DNA of 64,000 nt, from positions 1 through 64,000 of the forward strand of contig JAHWKY010000027.1 in NCBI GenBank assembly GCA_019347575.1. The letters run 5' to 3'. Below the pieces are notes generated by a model, which saw nothing but the letters and a program-made list of their open reading frames with translations, was not told the DNA's origin and ran no database searches. This document shows, piece by piece, positions 9,479 to 18,504 of this stretch. The stretch's first letter is position 1; every line of letters begins with the position of its first letter. The position numbers and the translations under genes were made by a program. This stretch comes from Actinomycetota bacterium (GTDB lineage Bacteria; Actinomycetota; Nitriliruptoria; Nitriliruptorales; Nitriliruptoraceae).

Positions 9479-10555
9479 TCAGGGGCCCAGCGCGAGCGCG
9501 CCCTCGGGCCGCTGGTCGGCGAGGAGTTCGCGGAGCGCGGCCAACGCATCTCCGAGGCTATCGACGGGGATCAGGAGCACCTCACGGTCGACCGGGGTCG
9601 CGCTCGCCTCCTCGAAGTTCCCGCGCGGGACGAGGAACACCTCGGCTGGTGGGAGGTCGTCGCCCCGGTTCAGCGCACCCAGGATCTTCTGCTGGACTCC
9701 ACCGATGGCGCTGACGAGCCCCTGACGGTTGATGATGCCGGTGCCCGCGATGACGGTGCCCCCGGTGAGATCCTCCTCGCTCAGCAGATCCACGATCGTG
9801 ACCGCGAACATCAGGCCACCCGAAGGACCAGCGATGCCGCGCTCGTCGATGGTCACGTCGGTCGGGAGGTGGAAGTGCGTCATCACGATCACCCCCAACG
9901 TCGCTCGGCCCGGCTCGGTGAGCGAGTCGTCGAGTCGGACATCGACCTCGCGCTCGGTCCCATCCCGCGCCCGTACCGTGATGGAGACCTCGTCGCCGAC
10001 CGAGAACCCCGACAGTCTGGCGATGACCGCCTCAGCACTGCGGGTGGGCTCGCCCTCCACCGCCGTGATGACGTCGCCGACGTCGAAACCGGCCCGTGCC
10101 GCGGGTGAGTCCTCGAGCACCTGGGTGACCTCGGCCCCGTCCGGCTCGGGATCGACGTTGGCCTGACCCAGCGCGCGGAGAGCAGCGACGACCGCGTCGA
10201 TCTGGCTCTCCTCCATCAGCGCAGCGTTCTCGCGCCGCACGTCCTCGACGTCGGCGTCCTCCGGGAACAGCACCGCACGCTGGATCACCCGCACGTCGGA
10301 GGAGAACGATCCGTCGAGCCACTCCCACAGGGTGAGGTCGGAGTCAACCGCCACCGTGGTGAGGAGGTACTCGCCCGCGCTGGCGGTCGTGGCCTCCCCC
10401 CGGATGTCGACCAGCTCGAGGGTGTTCTCGGTAGGGCCCTCGTGCAACGTGACGTAACAGGTCGGCTGCGCGGAGACGATGCTGCAGGGGAACGCGCCCC
10501 GCGCGAGCAGCCCGATACCGGCGACGAGCAGCAGCACGACCAGGATCCGACGCAC
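9479..10555 (-). CDS. PDZ and Lon-protease (S16) domain protein, YlbL family
   Basis: A 358-residue protein anchored by an N-terminal membrane segment (residues 4-22). A PDZ domain lies around residues 135-210 (LEDSPAARAGFDVGDVI, then VEGEPT). The Lon-type proteolytic domain follows, with the catalytic serine in GPSGGLMFA and the lysine in GGVQQKI, the standard Ser-Lys dyad. The family cleaves extracytoplasmic substrates. The GTG start at 10555 has GGAG upstream. In mycobacteria (Rv3194c-type) the gene is next to UPF0182, and the order is similar here. Confidence 0.92.
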   Translation of the reverse strand: MRRILVVLLLVAGIGLLARGAFPCSIVSAQPTCYVTLHEGPTENTLELVDIRGEATTASAGEYLLTTVAVDSDLTLWEWLDGSFSSDVRVIQRAVLFPEDADVEDVRRENAALMEESQIDAVVAALRALGQANVDPEPDGAEVTQVLEDSPAARAGFDVGDVITAVEGEPTRSAEAVIARLSGFSVGDEVSITVRARDGTEREVDVRLDDSLTEPGRATLGVIVMTHFHLPTDVTIDERGIAGPSGGLMFAVTIVDLLSEEDLTGGTVIAGTGIINRQGLVSAIGGVQQKILGALNRGDDLPPAEVFLVPRGNFEEASATPVDREVLLIPVDSLGDALAALRELLADQRPEGALALGP

Positions 10556-10652
10556 GTGGACTCCGCGAGGACGGGACGGTGGAGCGACCGATAACGCAAC
10601 GGGTACCCGCAGGGTACCCGTCGCACCTCACCGTTCCGCGGCGCTCAGCGCC

Positions 10653-11105
10653 TCATGAACGGCCGAACAAGGTCCTTCGTGACGCGCCCTCGCCACCGAT
10701 CGGCGTCACGTTCTCGGGTGCCGACTCGCCCTCCGCCTCGGCGTCCGAGCTCTCGTCCGTCGAGGGGGCCACGGGGCGCGCCGCGAGTGGCATCGCTCCG
10801 GGGGGCGGCTCCGACGGCTGGGCGACGGGGGGCATCGCGGGAGGGATCGGCGCGGGGTCGGACACCGGCGGCGGAGCGGTGGGAGCCTCGGGGGCCGCGA
10901 CGGGCACCTCCGGGACCACAGCGTCGGCCACGGTCACCTTGTACTGGACCTTGAACTCGATCGGGACCTCGCGGAAGATCTGGGCGTCGCTGGCGCCGTA
11001 GTCGTTCCGTGCCGTCTCGACCAGCCGGGTCGCCTCCTCGAGCGAGGCCGCATCGCGGTACTCGTGGTGGCCACCGGGCATGGTGTACCGCACCAGATGC
11101 TGCAT
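10653..11105 (-). CDS. Hypothetical protein with proline-rich tail
   Basis: A 150-residue protein, not recognised. Residues 1-60 look folded (MQHLVRYTMPGGHHEYRD, then an alpha-beta pattern), and the rest is a Pro/Ala/Glu-rich disordered tail. A strong GAGGAAGGA ribosome-binding site precedes the ATG, which supports a real gene. It has no signal peptide or membrane segment. Confidence 0.7.
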   Translation of the reverse strand: MQHLVRYTMPGGHHEYRDAASLEEATRLVETARNDYGASDAQIFREVPIEFKVQYKVTVADAVVPEVPVAAPEAPTAPPPVSDPAPIPPAMPPVAQPSEPPPGAMPLAARPVAPSTDESSDAEAEGESAPENVTPIGGEGASRRTLFGRS

Positions 11106-11221
11106 CGTGTGTCCTTCCTCGTGCTGCGCTCACGCACCACACGGACGTGGTCGTCCTGTCGGCGCCGGTCCAGCGGAGGCGGCCTGCCGCCGCCCGTCCT
11201 CATGTCGGCACGTAGGTGGCG

Positions 11222-12544
11222 CTACTTGACCGGTCGCCCCACCGTGAGCACGACCCCGCTGGAAGCGACGACGAGGAGGCTCGCGGCGAGCAGACCCACC
11301 CAGGACCTACCGGGGGGTCCGTCGGCGGCGGCCGCCTGCGGCGGTGACCGCTCGATGACGGGGCCGAGTGTCGTACCCGGCTCTGAGAGGATGGCTGGCC
11401 TGCTGGGCTCGTCGGCGGCTGACCGCTGCGGCGATGGTGTGGACGAGGCTCGCGCAGGCGGCGGGAACCCCACGTCGGGTTGCGAGACCGAGGTGGGCGG
11501 AGCGGCCGTCGCGGGCGGGGTGGGCGCTGGCTCCACCGTCGGGGCGGGGTCAGGACCCGCTTCGGGCGGGACGCCGCTGGCAGCCGCGAGGTCGAGGCGC
11601 CCCACACCGTGCTCGCGGTCGGGCCCAGGGGGTCCGAGGTCCACCGCGGTCTGTCGCACGCGAGCCAGGGCGGCCCCGGGGCTCAACCCGCTGCTGAGCA
11701 GCACCGCCAGGGCACCGCTGACGTGGGGTGCGGCGAACGAGGTGCCGTCGGCCTCCCCGTAGCTGGGGGTGCCGCCGGGACCGCAGGGATCGCACCACGT
11801 GCTGATGATCGCGACCCCCGGCGCCAGCAGCGCGTCCTCGCGCACCGTGTCGGAGAAGCCGGCCCGCCGATCGTCCTCGTCGCTGGCTCCGACCAGCACG
11901 ACCGGCGAGGAGTCGGGGTAGTCGCTGGAGCCGCTGCCGCTGTTGCCGGCCGCGGCGACCACGAGGACGCCGTGGTCCCACGCGTACGCGACGGCCTCCG
12001 TCGGGGCTCGGCGAGGAGCCAGGAGCGGATCGACCGGCGCGGTGCTGCCGTCCTCGAGGACGGCTTCGAGCGAGACGTTGACGACGTCGGCACCGTTGTC
12101 CACGGCCCACCGGATCGCACGGTCGACGTCGTCGCCGTCTCCCCCCGCATCGGCATCGAGGACGCGGATGGGCATGATCCAGGCCCCTGGCGCGACGCCG
12201 GCGACCCCGATGTCGTTGTCAGCGGTGGCGGCGACGATCCCCGCGACGACGGTGCCGTGCCCGTTGGGGTCGTCGGGATCGTCGTCCTCATCGATGACGT
12301 CGAGTCCGACCACCGTGCCGTCCTGGCGGCGTAGCACCCGATCGGCCAGATCGGGGTGGTCGAGATCGACACCGGTGTCGACGACGGCGACCACCGCTCC
12401 GGCCCCGTCGGCCACGGACCAGGCCCGCTCCGCCCCGATGCGCTGCAGTCCCCACTGCACCGGGCGGTAGGGATCGCCCGCGGCCAGCACCATGAGCGAC
12501 GTCGCCGCGGCGAGCACCACCGACGCCCAGCGATGGCGCGACAC
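11222..12544 (-). CDS. Secreted, membrane-anchored subtilisin-like serine protease (S8)
   Basis: A 440-residue protein with an N-terminal signal peptide (ASVVLAAATSLMVLAAG) and a complete S8 triad: Asp in VVDTGVDLDHPD, His in GHGTVVAG, Ser in GTSFAAPHVSG, with oxyanion Asn in AAAGNSG. A Pro/Ala/Thr-rich linker leads to a C-terminal membrane segment (WVGLLAASLLVVASSGVVL) and a short basic tail, so the protease domain faces outward. This layout resembles the mycosins of type VII secretion, but no ESX gene is near. The GTG at 12544 is chosen for the AGGGAGG site 5 bases upstream. Confidence 0.92.
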   Translation of the reverse strand: MSRHRWASVVLAAATSLMVLAAGDPYRPVQWGLQRIGAERAWSVADGAGAVVAVVDTGVDLDHPDLADRVLRRQDGTVVGLDVIDEDDDPDDPNGHGTVVAGIVAATADNDIGVAGVAPGAWIMPIRVLDADAGGDGDDVDRAIRWAVDNGADVVNVSLEAVLEDGSTAPVDPLLAPRRAPTEAVAYAWDHGVLVVAAAGNSGSGSSDYPDSSPVVLVGASDEDDRRAGFSDTVREDALLAPGVAIISTWCDPCGPGGTPSYGEADGTSFAAPHVSGALAVLLSSGLSPGAALARVRQTAVDLGPPGPDREHGVGRLDLAAASGVPPEAGPDPAPTVEPAPTPPATAAPPTSVSQPDVGFPPPARASSTPSPQRSAADEPSRPAILSEPGTTLGPVIERSPPQAAAADGPPGRSWVGLLAASLLVVASSGVVLTVGRPVK

Positions 12545-12614
12545 GAGGCCTCCCTGGGCGTGGAACCGGACGTCCGAGAGGGTACGGCGCTGGCGGGAGG
12601 GGGGTGCAGGCCTC

Positions 12615-12800
12615 CTAGGCGTCCACGCGCTGACGGTCGGCGTCGGCGTCATCGGACGCCCGGACCGGCTCCATGGCCGCGAGCGCACGGTGGAAGTGGT
12701 CCACGCTGGAGGCTGGGTCGCGGTCGACGCGGCCCTCCCACCAGGTCCAGGCGAGGCCGACCGCGACGATCACGATGATCGGCAGGAACAGGTAGACCAC
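12615..12800 (-). CDS. Small single-pass membrane protein
   Basis: A 61-residue protein that starts at a GTG with GAGGAG upstream. One membrane segment (VYLFLPIIVIVAVGLAWTW) is followed by a short cytoplasmic tail containing SSVDHFHRALAAM. That arrangement recurs in small actinobacterial membrane proteins of unknown function. It lies between the subtilase and moaE genes, all on the minus strand. Confidence 0.7.
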   Translation of the reverse strand: MVYLFLPIIVIVAVGLAWTWWEGRVDRDPASSVDHFHRALAAMEPVRASDDADADRQRVDA

Positions 12801-12834
12801 GGGCGCGCGCTCCTCGGGACAGCGGAGGCCGAAA

Positions 12835-13317
12835 CTAGTCCGTTCGGGCCGGGTCCTCAACCGCAGGGTGACCGTCAGCCCCCGGCCACCGGCGCGTGCC
12901 GTCGGCGAGGAACTCGTGCTTCCAGATGGGCACCTCGGCCTTCAAGCGGTCGATCAGATCCCGGGCGGCTGTGAACGCCTCGGCGCGGTGGGGTGCCGAA
13001 GCCGCGACGACGACGCTCACCTCGCCGATGTCGAGGGGACCGAGGCGGTGCGCCAGGTAGACGGCCCGGACCGACGTTCGCTGGCGGACGACCGCCTCGC
13101 CGACCTCCCGCAGACCGGCCGCCGCACGCTCCTCCCAGGCCTCGTACTCCAGGCGCTCGACCGCTGCACCCTCGTGGTGATCGCGGACGGACCCGGTGAA
13201 CACCGTCGTACCACCGCAGGTCGGGTCGGCCACCGCGCGGTGCGCCGCCGCCACGTCGAGCGGATCGGTCGTCAGGAGCGTCTCGATGCGAGGCGCGCCC
13301 CGGGGCGGATCGGTCAT
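12835..13317 (-). CDS. moaE: Molybdopterin synthase catalytic subunit MoaE
   Basis: A 160-residue protein of the usual MoaE length. MoaE with MoaD converts precursor Z to molybdopterin by adding two sulfurs. Family features are clear: FTGSVRDHHEG near the N-terminus, LEYEAWEE, HRLGPLDIGE, and the active-site segment RLKAEVPIWKHE carrying both conserved lysines. No moaD or other moa gene is in the window. The ATG start lies inside the first copy of a 65-bp tandem duplication, so the region upstream repeats the gene's own first codons. Confidence 0.95.
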   Translation of the reverse strand: MTDPPRGAPRIETLLTTDPLDVAAAHRAVADPTCGGTTVFTGSVRDHHEGAAVERLEYEAWEERAAAGLREVGEAVVRQRTSVRAVYLAHRLGPLDIGEVSVVVAASAPHRAEAFTAARDLIDRLKAEVPIWKHEFLADGTRRWPGADGHPAVEDPARTD

Positions 13318-13447
13318 GCCTCCCCCCTGGAGGGGGGAGGGGCCGGCGTTGCCGGCCTGGGGGGTGAAGCCTGATCGGTCATGCCTCCCCCCTGGAGGGG
13401 GGAGGGGCCGGCGTTGCCGGCCTGGGGGGTGAAGTCTGATAGGTCAT
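13308..13447. repeat. 65-bp tandem duplication at the moaE start
   Basis: Two nearly identical 65-base units (13308-13372, 13373-13437) are followed by the first 10 bases of a third. Each contains the moaE start codon region, a perfect inverted repeat CCTCCCCCC-TG-GAGGGGGGAGG-like hairpin, and a second hairpin GGCCGGC-GTT-GCCGGCC. The third partial copy overlaps the stop of the upstream lipoprotein gene. The duplication inserts a double hairpin between the two genes. Confidence 0.9.
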
Positions 13448-13965
13448 CCGCCGACCTCGTCGTCTTCGACCTCCCCGCCCCGTGGCAGCTCGGGAACGCG
13501 GACGTCGCACTCGAGGGACACGTCGCCCGTGATCCGCGCCAGGGCGACGCCGGCCGGCACCCCGACGATGACGTAGGGCGAGGTCTCGCCCCCGGCCGAC
13601 TCCGCCGGCCCCTCGTCCAGTCGTAGTTCGATCACCGCGGCTGCGCCCTCGACGTCGCTCGTGACGACCGTGGGCGGACCGCCACCCTCGCGGTCGGTCC
13701 CGATGAAGACGCCAACCGCCGGGGGTTCGAGATCGGTCGGCAGCGGTGGCGGAGGGCTCTGTCCGCCGGCGTCGCCGAGCAGCCACAGACGCTCGAGGGA
13801 GGTGTCATCGATGGCGAGGAAGCACGCGGGTCCGGCTCCCGGATCGTCGGAGCCGAACGTCGCGCTCGTCCCACGCGCGATCGCGGCGTCAGGCTCGGCA
13901 GGTGCGTCGTCACCGCAGCCCGCCGCCAGCGCGACGAGGACGAGCAGCGTGGCGGCGCACCTCAT
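13444..13965 (-). CDS. Putative lipoprotein
   Basis: A 173-residue protein with a signal peptide ending in a lipobox (LVALAAGCGDD), so it is probably lipid-anchored on the outer face of the membrane. The mature part is Pro/Gly rich with beta-strand character; the C-terminus is acidic. No family is recognised. Its ATG overlaps the stop of the membrane-protein gene upstream (ATGA), indicating coupled translation. Confidence 0.75.
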   Translation of the reverse strand: MRCAATLLVLVALAAGCGDDAPAEPDAAIARGTSATFGSDDPGAGPACFLAIDDTSLERLWLLGDAGGQSPPPPLPTDLEPPAVGVFIGTDREGGGPPTVVTSDVEGAAAVIELRLDEGPAESAGGETSPYVIVGVPAGVALARITGDVSLECDVRVPELPRGGEVEDDEVGG

Positions 13966-15194
13966 CGGCTGACACCGGCGGGTACGTCCTCGAGCGGCAG
14001 CGGCGCATCCGGAGGCCAGTGCTCGTGCGGACGGTCCGGCGCCACGGCAGCGAGGATCACGAACGGGATCGCGAGCACGGGACCCGTCACCTGCCACGCC
14101 GGTGGCCACCACGGACTGGCCAGCGCGAGGATCGCGCCAGTCGCCGCTGACAGCCGGGTCGGCGACAGCGGCACGCGCGGTGCTGCGCCTGCCAGCGCGA
14201 CCGCCGCGAGCGCGAGGGGCAGCACGGCGCCGAGATCGGCAGTCCCGACGGGATCCACGACGACGGCGCGCCACAGTTCCCCAACGCCCCAGCCCGTCGG
14301 CACGAGTGCCGCGACCGACACGACCACGGCGCTGAGCAGACCCACGACGAACCACGCGAGCTTGCGACCCGACAGCCGCCGGATCCACAGTGGACCCACG
14401 AGCAGTGGCCACACCGCGGTGCCTGCGGCCACGCCGAGTAGCACGCCGCTGACGACCGCCATGCGCGATGGGAGGTGACGTCCGGCCCAGACCTCAGCGA
14501 GGGCCCACCAGGCCCAGACGAGGGCGACCCCGGCGATGAGCAGCACGGGCGCGTGGACGTGAGCGAGCAGCAGCGGCGGGGCCCAGGCGACCGCAGCGGT
14601 CGTGGCCCTGCCCGTCCCGGTGTAGCCCCAGCCGCGCGCCAGATGACCGGCGCCGATGACGAGTCCGGCCGTGGCCGCCAGCGTCAGGGCACCCGTCGCT
14701 GCCGCCGGGTCGACGCCGGGTAGGCGCGACAGCAGCCAGATGAACGGCAGGGCGAGGGGGGCGGCGGCGTCAGCGGTCAGTTCCGTCGCGGGCAGCTCGC
14801 CTCCGGCCCACGCGCCCGCGGCGACGGCGAGCGCCCCACCGTCCGCGTGCCACGCCTGGGCCGCGTGGACCAGGATCGCGCCGAACGCGAGGGCGGTTGC
14901 CGCCGATGGGCCGGTGCGCGGTTCCCAACGCAGCGGTGAACCGGCGGCGGTGGCCGCGAGCACCACGGCGAGCGCGAGCCACGGCAGGACCAGCCACCTG
15001 GCCGGGGTCAGATCACCCACCCCGGTCGTCGTCGCCATGACACCGAGCGCGCCGACGACGACGATGCCAGCCACGGTCCAGCCGAGCCGGCCGACGGGGC
15101 GGAGCACCGCCAGGATCACGATGAGCCCGATCGCCCACACTTCGTGCGGGGCGAGGAACGGCAGCATCGCCCCCAGTCCGGAGGGCTCGTTCAC
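13962..15194 (-). CDS. Polytopic integral membrane protein
   Basis: A 410-residue protein, almost entirely hydrophobic, with roughly 10-12 membrane segments rich in Ala, Val and Leu. The pattern is reminiscent of DUF2029/glycosyltransferase-87-type polytopic membrane enzymes, but no diagnostic motif is visible and I do not assign a function. The GTG start overlaps the epimerase stop (GTGA), and the stop overlaps the lipoprotein start, so the three genes form a tight operon. Confidence 0.75.
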   Translation of the reverse strand: MNEPSGLGAMLPFLAPHEVWAIGLIVILAVLRPVGRLGWTVAGIVVVGALGVMATTTGVGDLTPARWLVLPWLALAVVLAATAAGSPLRWEPRTGPSAATALAFGAILVHAAQAWHADGGALAVAAGAWAGGELPATELTADAAAPLALPFIWLLSRLPGVDPAAATGALTLAATAGLVIGAGHLARGWGYTGTGRATTAAVAWAPPLLLAHVHAPVLLIAGVALVWAWWALAEVWAGRHLPSRMAVVSGVLLGVAAGTAVWPLLVGPLWIRRLSGRKLAWFVVGLLSAVVVSVAALVPTGWGVGELWRAVVVDPVGTADLGAVLPLALAAVALAGAAPRVPLSPTRLSAATGAILALASPWWPPAWQVTGPVLAIPFVILAAVAPDRPHEHWPPDAPLPLEDVPAGVSR

Positions 15195-16237
15195 GACCGG
15201 TCGCGGCGCAGCGCGCGGAGGAGGAGCAGTCCTCCCAACGTGAGCAGCCCCGCGGCCGCGAGCTTGATGTCGCGGCGACGCGCACGCGCACGACCCACCG
15301 ACACGTAGCCCCGGTGCTCCTCGGCGAGCTCGACCAGCGCGTCCCGGTTGGAGTGCTTGGGACGCCAACCTTCCTGGAGGAGCCGGTCCGGGCTCAGCAC
15401 CCAGGGGTGCATCACGTAGTGCAGCTGGCCGACCGGCACCTCGGACACGCCGACGGCGCCGAGCCTCTCCGCGAGGGAGAAGGCGACCTCCTCCGGCACC
15501 TCGACGGTCCGGACACCCGAGACGGCGAGCATCTCGTCGAACGACAGCCAGCCCTCGGGCGCCACGTTGTAGGGCCCGGACAGGTCGCGCTCGATCGCCA
15601 ACGCCAGGGCCGATGCGACGTCGTCGACGTGCACGAACTGCATGGGGGGCCGGTGGCCGCGGATGGCGGTGGCGCGCGGCGCCTCGAACTGCCGGCTGAT
15701 GAAGTTCTGCACGCCGGGACCGGCGACGACGGTGGGGCGCAGGACGGTGACGGTGGGGGTGTCGCGGTCGGTGGTCCAGTCCGCGAGCCACCGTTCGATC
15801 TCGAGCTTGTGCTCGGCGTACGGGAAGTCGGGGTTGGCGCGCAGCGGGCTGCCCTCTGTCAACGGGAAGTCGTTGTCGGGGTGGGCCCCGTACACCACAC
15901 CCGACGAGACGTAGACGATCTTGCGTACGCCCGCTGCCAGCCCGGCGGCGAAGACGTTGCGGGTCCCCTCGACGTTGATCGATCGCATCTCGACCTCGTC
16001 ACGGATCGGATCGAGTTGGAAGGCGAGGTGGACGAGCGTGTCGACGCCCTCGAGGTGACGGTGGAGATCACGATCGCGCACGTCGGCCAGCACGAGCTGG
16101 ATGCGATCACCGTGCAGGCCCTCGGGACGCTGCGTGTCTATGCCGACGATCCGATCGACGTCGGACGATGTCGCGAGCTCGGCGACGAGACGGCGGCCGA
16201 TGAGCCCCCCGATGCCCGTGATCGCGACGGTGGACAT
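15191..16237 (-). CDS. NAD-dependent epimerase/dehydratase (extended SDR)
   Basis: A 348-residue Rossmann-fold protein. The N-terminus has the dinucleotide motif GIGGLIGRRL, then DVRD near residue 50, the SSGVVYG segment, and the catalytic pair in YAEHK, as in extended short-chain dehydrogenases acting on nucleotide sugars. The C-terminus carries an extra hydrophobic segment (LAAAGLLTLGGLLLLRAL) ending in Arg/Asp residues, suggesting membrane tethering. Substrate is unknown. It heads the operon with the polytopic membrane protein and lipoprotein. Confidence 0.88.
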   Translation of the reverse strand: MSTVAITGIGGLIGRRLVAELATSSDVDRIVGIDTQRPEGLHGDRIQLVLADVRDRDLHRHLEGVDTLVHLAFQLDPIRDEVEMRSINVEGTRNVFAAGLAAGVRKIVYVSSGVVYGAHPDNDFPLTEGSPLRANPDFPYAEHKLEIERWLADWTTDRDTPTVTVLRPTVVAGPGVQNFISRQFEAPRATAIRGHRPPMQFVHVDDVASALALAIERDLSGPYNVAPEGWLSFDEMLAVSGVRTVEVPEEVAFSLAERLGAVGVSEVPVGQLHYVMHPWVLSPDRLLQEGWRPKHSNRDALVELAEEHRGYVSVGRARARRRDIKLAAAGLLTLGGLLLLRALRRDRS

Positions 16238-16345
16238 GTACCCCCTGGTCGTGAGGCTGCTCCCCGAGCCTAGCGCCAGCCTCCGGAGGCGGTCCCGTGC
16301 GGACCGGGTGGTGCGAGAGCCACGCGCGGGTGTCAGACTGGTGAC

Positions 16346-17701
16346 ATGAGCGACGTCCCCGACGATCCCTTCGGCGGCCTGCCCGACGAGCTGCGCCAGA
16401 TGATCGAGCAGCTCGGTGGGTCGCAGGTGTTCAACCAGGTCCGCATGCTGCTCGAGAACACCGGGACCGGCCCGGTCAACTGGGACCTGGCCGGCCAGGT
16501 GGCGCGCCAGCTCGCGGTGGAGGGCGATCGAGCCCCGACCGCCGACGAGCGCGAGCGCGTCGAGGACGCCCAACGGCTCGCGGAGTACTGGCTCGACGAG
16601 GGCACGCTGCCCGCCCCGCCCGACGCCGGGCACACTCGCGTGGGCAGTCGGCAGGAGTGGGTCGGTGACGCACTGCGAGCGCTGCGACCGATCATCGAGC
16701 CGGTCGCGGAGGCCTCCACAGGTGCCCTCGCCGAGCTGACCGCGGGGCAGTTCGAGGAGCTGGGGATGCCCGAGGAGCTCGCGGCCCTCGGCATGCCCGA
16801 CCTGTCGGGCGTCCTGCGCCCCATGGGCGCCATCCTGACCGGGATCCACACCGGCCAGGTCGTCGGTCGCCTCGCCCGCCAACTGCTCGGTCAGTACGAG
16901 CTCGGCATCCCGACCGCGGCTCCCGACACGGCGTGGCACCTCGCCGTGAACATCAGCGAGACCTTCGAGGGCTACGAGCTGGATCCGACCGAGGTGGCGA
17001 TCGCCCTCGCCCTGACGGAGGGTGCGCACCGCCGCCTGTTCCACGCGGTGCCGTGGCTCGAGGGCCACATCCAGGCGCTGGTGGCCAGCTTCGCTGCCGG
17101 GACGCAGCTGGATCGTGACAAGCTGCTCGAGCTCAGCAACGAGCTCGCGCTCAGCTTCGATCCCGAGGATCCGGAGTCGCTGCGGGACGCGATGGAGTCG
17201 GCGTCCGATTTCCGTATCGATCCCACGCCCGAGCAACAGCGCGTGCTGGAGCGGATCCAGGGCGTGGTGTGCCTGGTGCAGGCGTGGGCGCGCCGCGAGA
17301 TCCGCGCAGCCGCCAGCGACCGACTCCCGCACCTGGATCGGATCGACGAGGTGCTGCGCCGACGCCGTGCCGCTCGGGGCGACGGCGAGCGGATGCTGCA
17401 GCAGCTGCTCGGCCTGGACCTCAAGCCGGCGGACGAGACCGTCGGCGACCGGTTCATCGCCGCGGTGGAGGCGGCGCGAGGGCTCGAGGGGCTGCGGCGG
17501 GGGATGGCCCACCCCGAGAACCTCCCCGACCACGCCGAGCTCGCCGATCCGAGCGCTTGGCTCGTGCGCATGGCGTCCGGTGAGGACATCCCGGATGACG
17601 CCGGGGCGCTGCTCGACGTCGGCGACGCCCCGCACGAGGCCTCCGCCGAGGAGCGCTTCGGCCGTGGTCAGGGCGACGACGACGGTGACGGAGCGGACTA
17701 G
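16346..17701 (+). CDS. Zinc-dependent metalloprotease-like protein (DUF2342)
   Basis: A 451-residue protein of the DUF2342 zincin-like family (Rv3195 type; also labelled F420-biosynthesis-associated hydrolase). Recognisable parts are the acidic N-terminus with FGGLPDELRQM, the central LAVNISETFEGYELDPTEV, and the histidine-bearing helices EGAHRRLFHAVPWLEGHI where the metal site is expected. The tail is acidic and disordered. True biochemical function is not established. It is convergent with the YgjP-like protease gene; the two stop codons share bases (CTAG). Confidence 0.88.
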   Translation: MSDVPDDPFGGLPDELRQMIEQLGGSQVFNQVRMLLENTGTGPVNWDLAGQVARQLAVEGDRAPTADERERVEDAQRLAEYWLDEGTLPAPPDAGHTRVGSRQEWVGDALRALRPIIEPVAEASTGALAELTAGQFEELGMPEELAALGMPDLSGVLRPMGAILTGIHTGQVVGRLARQLLGQYELGIPTAAPDTAWHLAVNISETFEGYELDPTEVAIALALTEGAHRRLFHAVPWLEGHIQALVASFAAGTQLDRDKLLELSNELALSFDPEDPESLRDAMESASDFRIDPTPEQQRVLERIQGVVCLVQAWARREIRAAASDRLPHLDRIDEVLRRRRAARGDGERMLQQLLGLDLKPADETVGDRFIAAVEAARGLEGLRRGMAHPENLPDHAELADPSAWLVRMASGEDIPDDAGALLDVGDAPHEASAEERFGRGQGDDDGDGAD

Positions 17702-18297
17702 GCGTCGGCCTGCTCCTCGGGTTCGACGATGTCGTGGTCCATCGGGGCGATCGCGCCCCGGGCGGAGCCGGCCGTGAAGCCGTCGAGGAAGGCCCGAGCG
17801 CGCACGGTGTCGGGGTAGCGGGCGACGAGCGTCTCGAACGCGGTGGAGTGGTCCGCATGGACGAGGTGGGCGAGCTCGTGGACGATGACGTAGTCGAGGA
17901 CGTAGTCGGGGAACGCGGCGAGCTCGCGACTGATGCGGATCGACCCGTCGGCGGGGGTGGCCGAACCGAAACGGCGTCGCATCCGACCCGACCACCGCAC
18001 CGACGTCGGCCGCACCGCGTCGACGTACGCGTCGGCCAGCCGTCGCGCGCGGGCGGCCAACGCGGCATCGCCGCCCGCGGCGGCGATCTGGGCCTGACCG
18101 GTCACCTTGTCCACCAGCTCACCGATCAAGCGCTCCTGCTCGTGACGGGGCAGGTGCGCGGGGAGCTGGACGACGACCACGCCGTCACGCGCGTACGCGG
18201 ACGCCGAACGGCGCCGGCGCGTGCTGCGCACGACCTCGACGGGAGGCCGGCCGTCGCCGGCGGGGCGGCGCTCGACGGTGCGGGCGGGTGCCGCCAC
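17698..18297 (-). CDS. YgjP-like (M48/DUF45) metallopeptidase
   Basis: A 199-residue protein with the zinc motif HELAH in VIVHELAHLVHADH, followed by a downstream His/Glu-bearing helix, as in the WLM/YgjP group. The preceding SIRISRELAAFPDYVLDYV segment is typical. The GTG start has GGAAGGA upstream. A 12-bp tandem array sits directly in the leader (16 to 99 bases upstream of the start). The overlap with DUF2342 is conserved in neighbouring actinobacterial lineages (family knowledge). Confidence 0.88.
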   Translation of the reverse strand: MAAPARTVERRPAGDGRPPVEVVRSTRRRRSASAYARDGVVVVQLPAHLPRHEQERLIGELVDKVTGQAQIAAAGGDAALAARARRLADAYVDAVRPTSVRWSGRMRRRFGSATPADGSIRISRELAAFPDYVLDYVIVHELAHLVHADHSTAFETLVARYPDTVRARAFLDGFTAGSARGAIAPMDHDIVEPEEQADA

Positions 18298-18312
18298 AGA
18301 GCTTCCTTCCTA

Positions 18313-18396
18313 CACAGCTTCTGGCACAGCTTCTGGCACAGCTTCTGGCACAGCCTCTGGCACAGCCTCTGGCACAGCCTCTGGCACGGCATCCGG
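18313..18396. repeat. 12-bp tandem repeat array (7 units)
   Basis: Six near-identical copies of CACAGC(T/C)TCTGG are followed by a seventh degenerate copy, CACGGCATCCGG. The first three units carry T at position 7 and the next three carry C. The array lies in the leader of the YgjP-like gene. The 12-base period preserves reading frame and could vary in copy number. Confidence 0.92.
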
Positions 18397-18504
18397 CAGG
18401 GCGTGCGACGCGACGCCCCGACCGTAGCCAGCGTCTGCGACAGCTCAGCGCACGCCTCGCCGCGCGGCCCCCGCACGGGGTCGCGCGAGATGCTCGATCC
18501 GTCG

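Noticed and set aside
9470-9490. GGCTGTAGCTCAGGGG, resembling the 5' end of a tRNA
   Set aside because: No acceptor partner, anticodon arm or T-loop follows; it is the last codons of the PDZ-Lon gene on the minus strand plus its 3' flank.
18313-18396. Tandem repeats as a CRISPR array
   Set aside because: Units are 12 bases with no spacers and no cas genes nearby.
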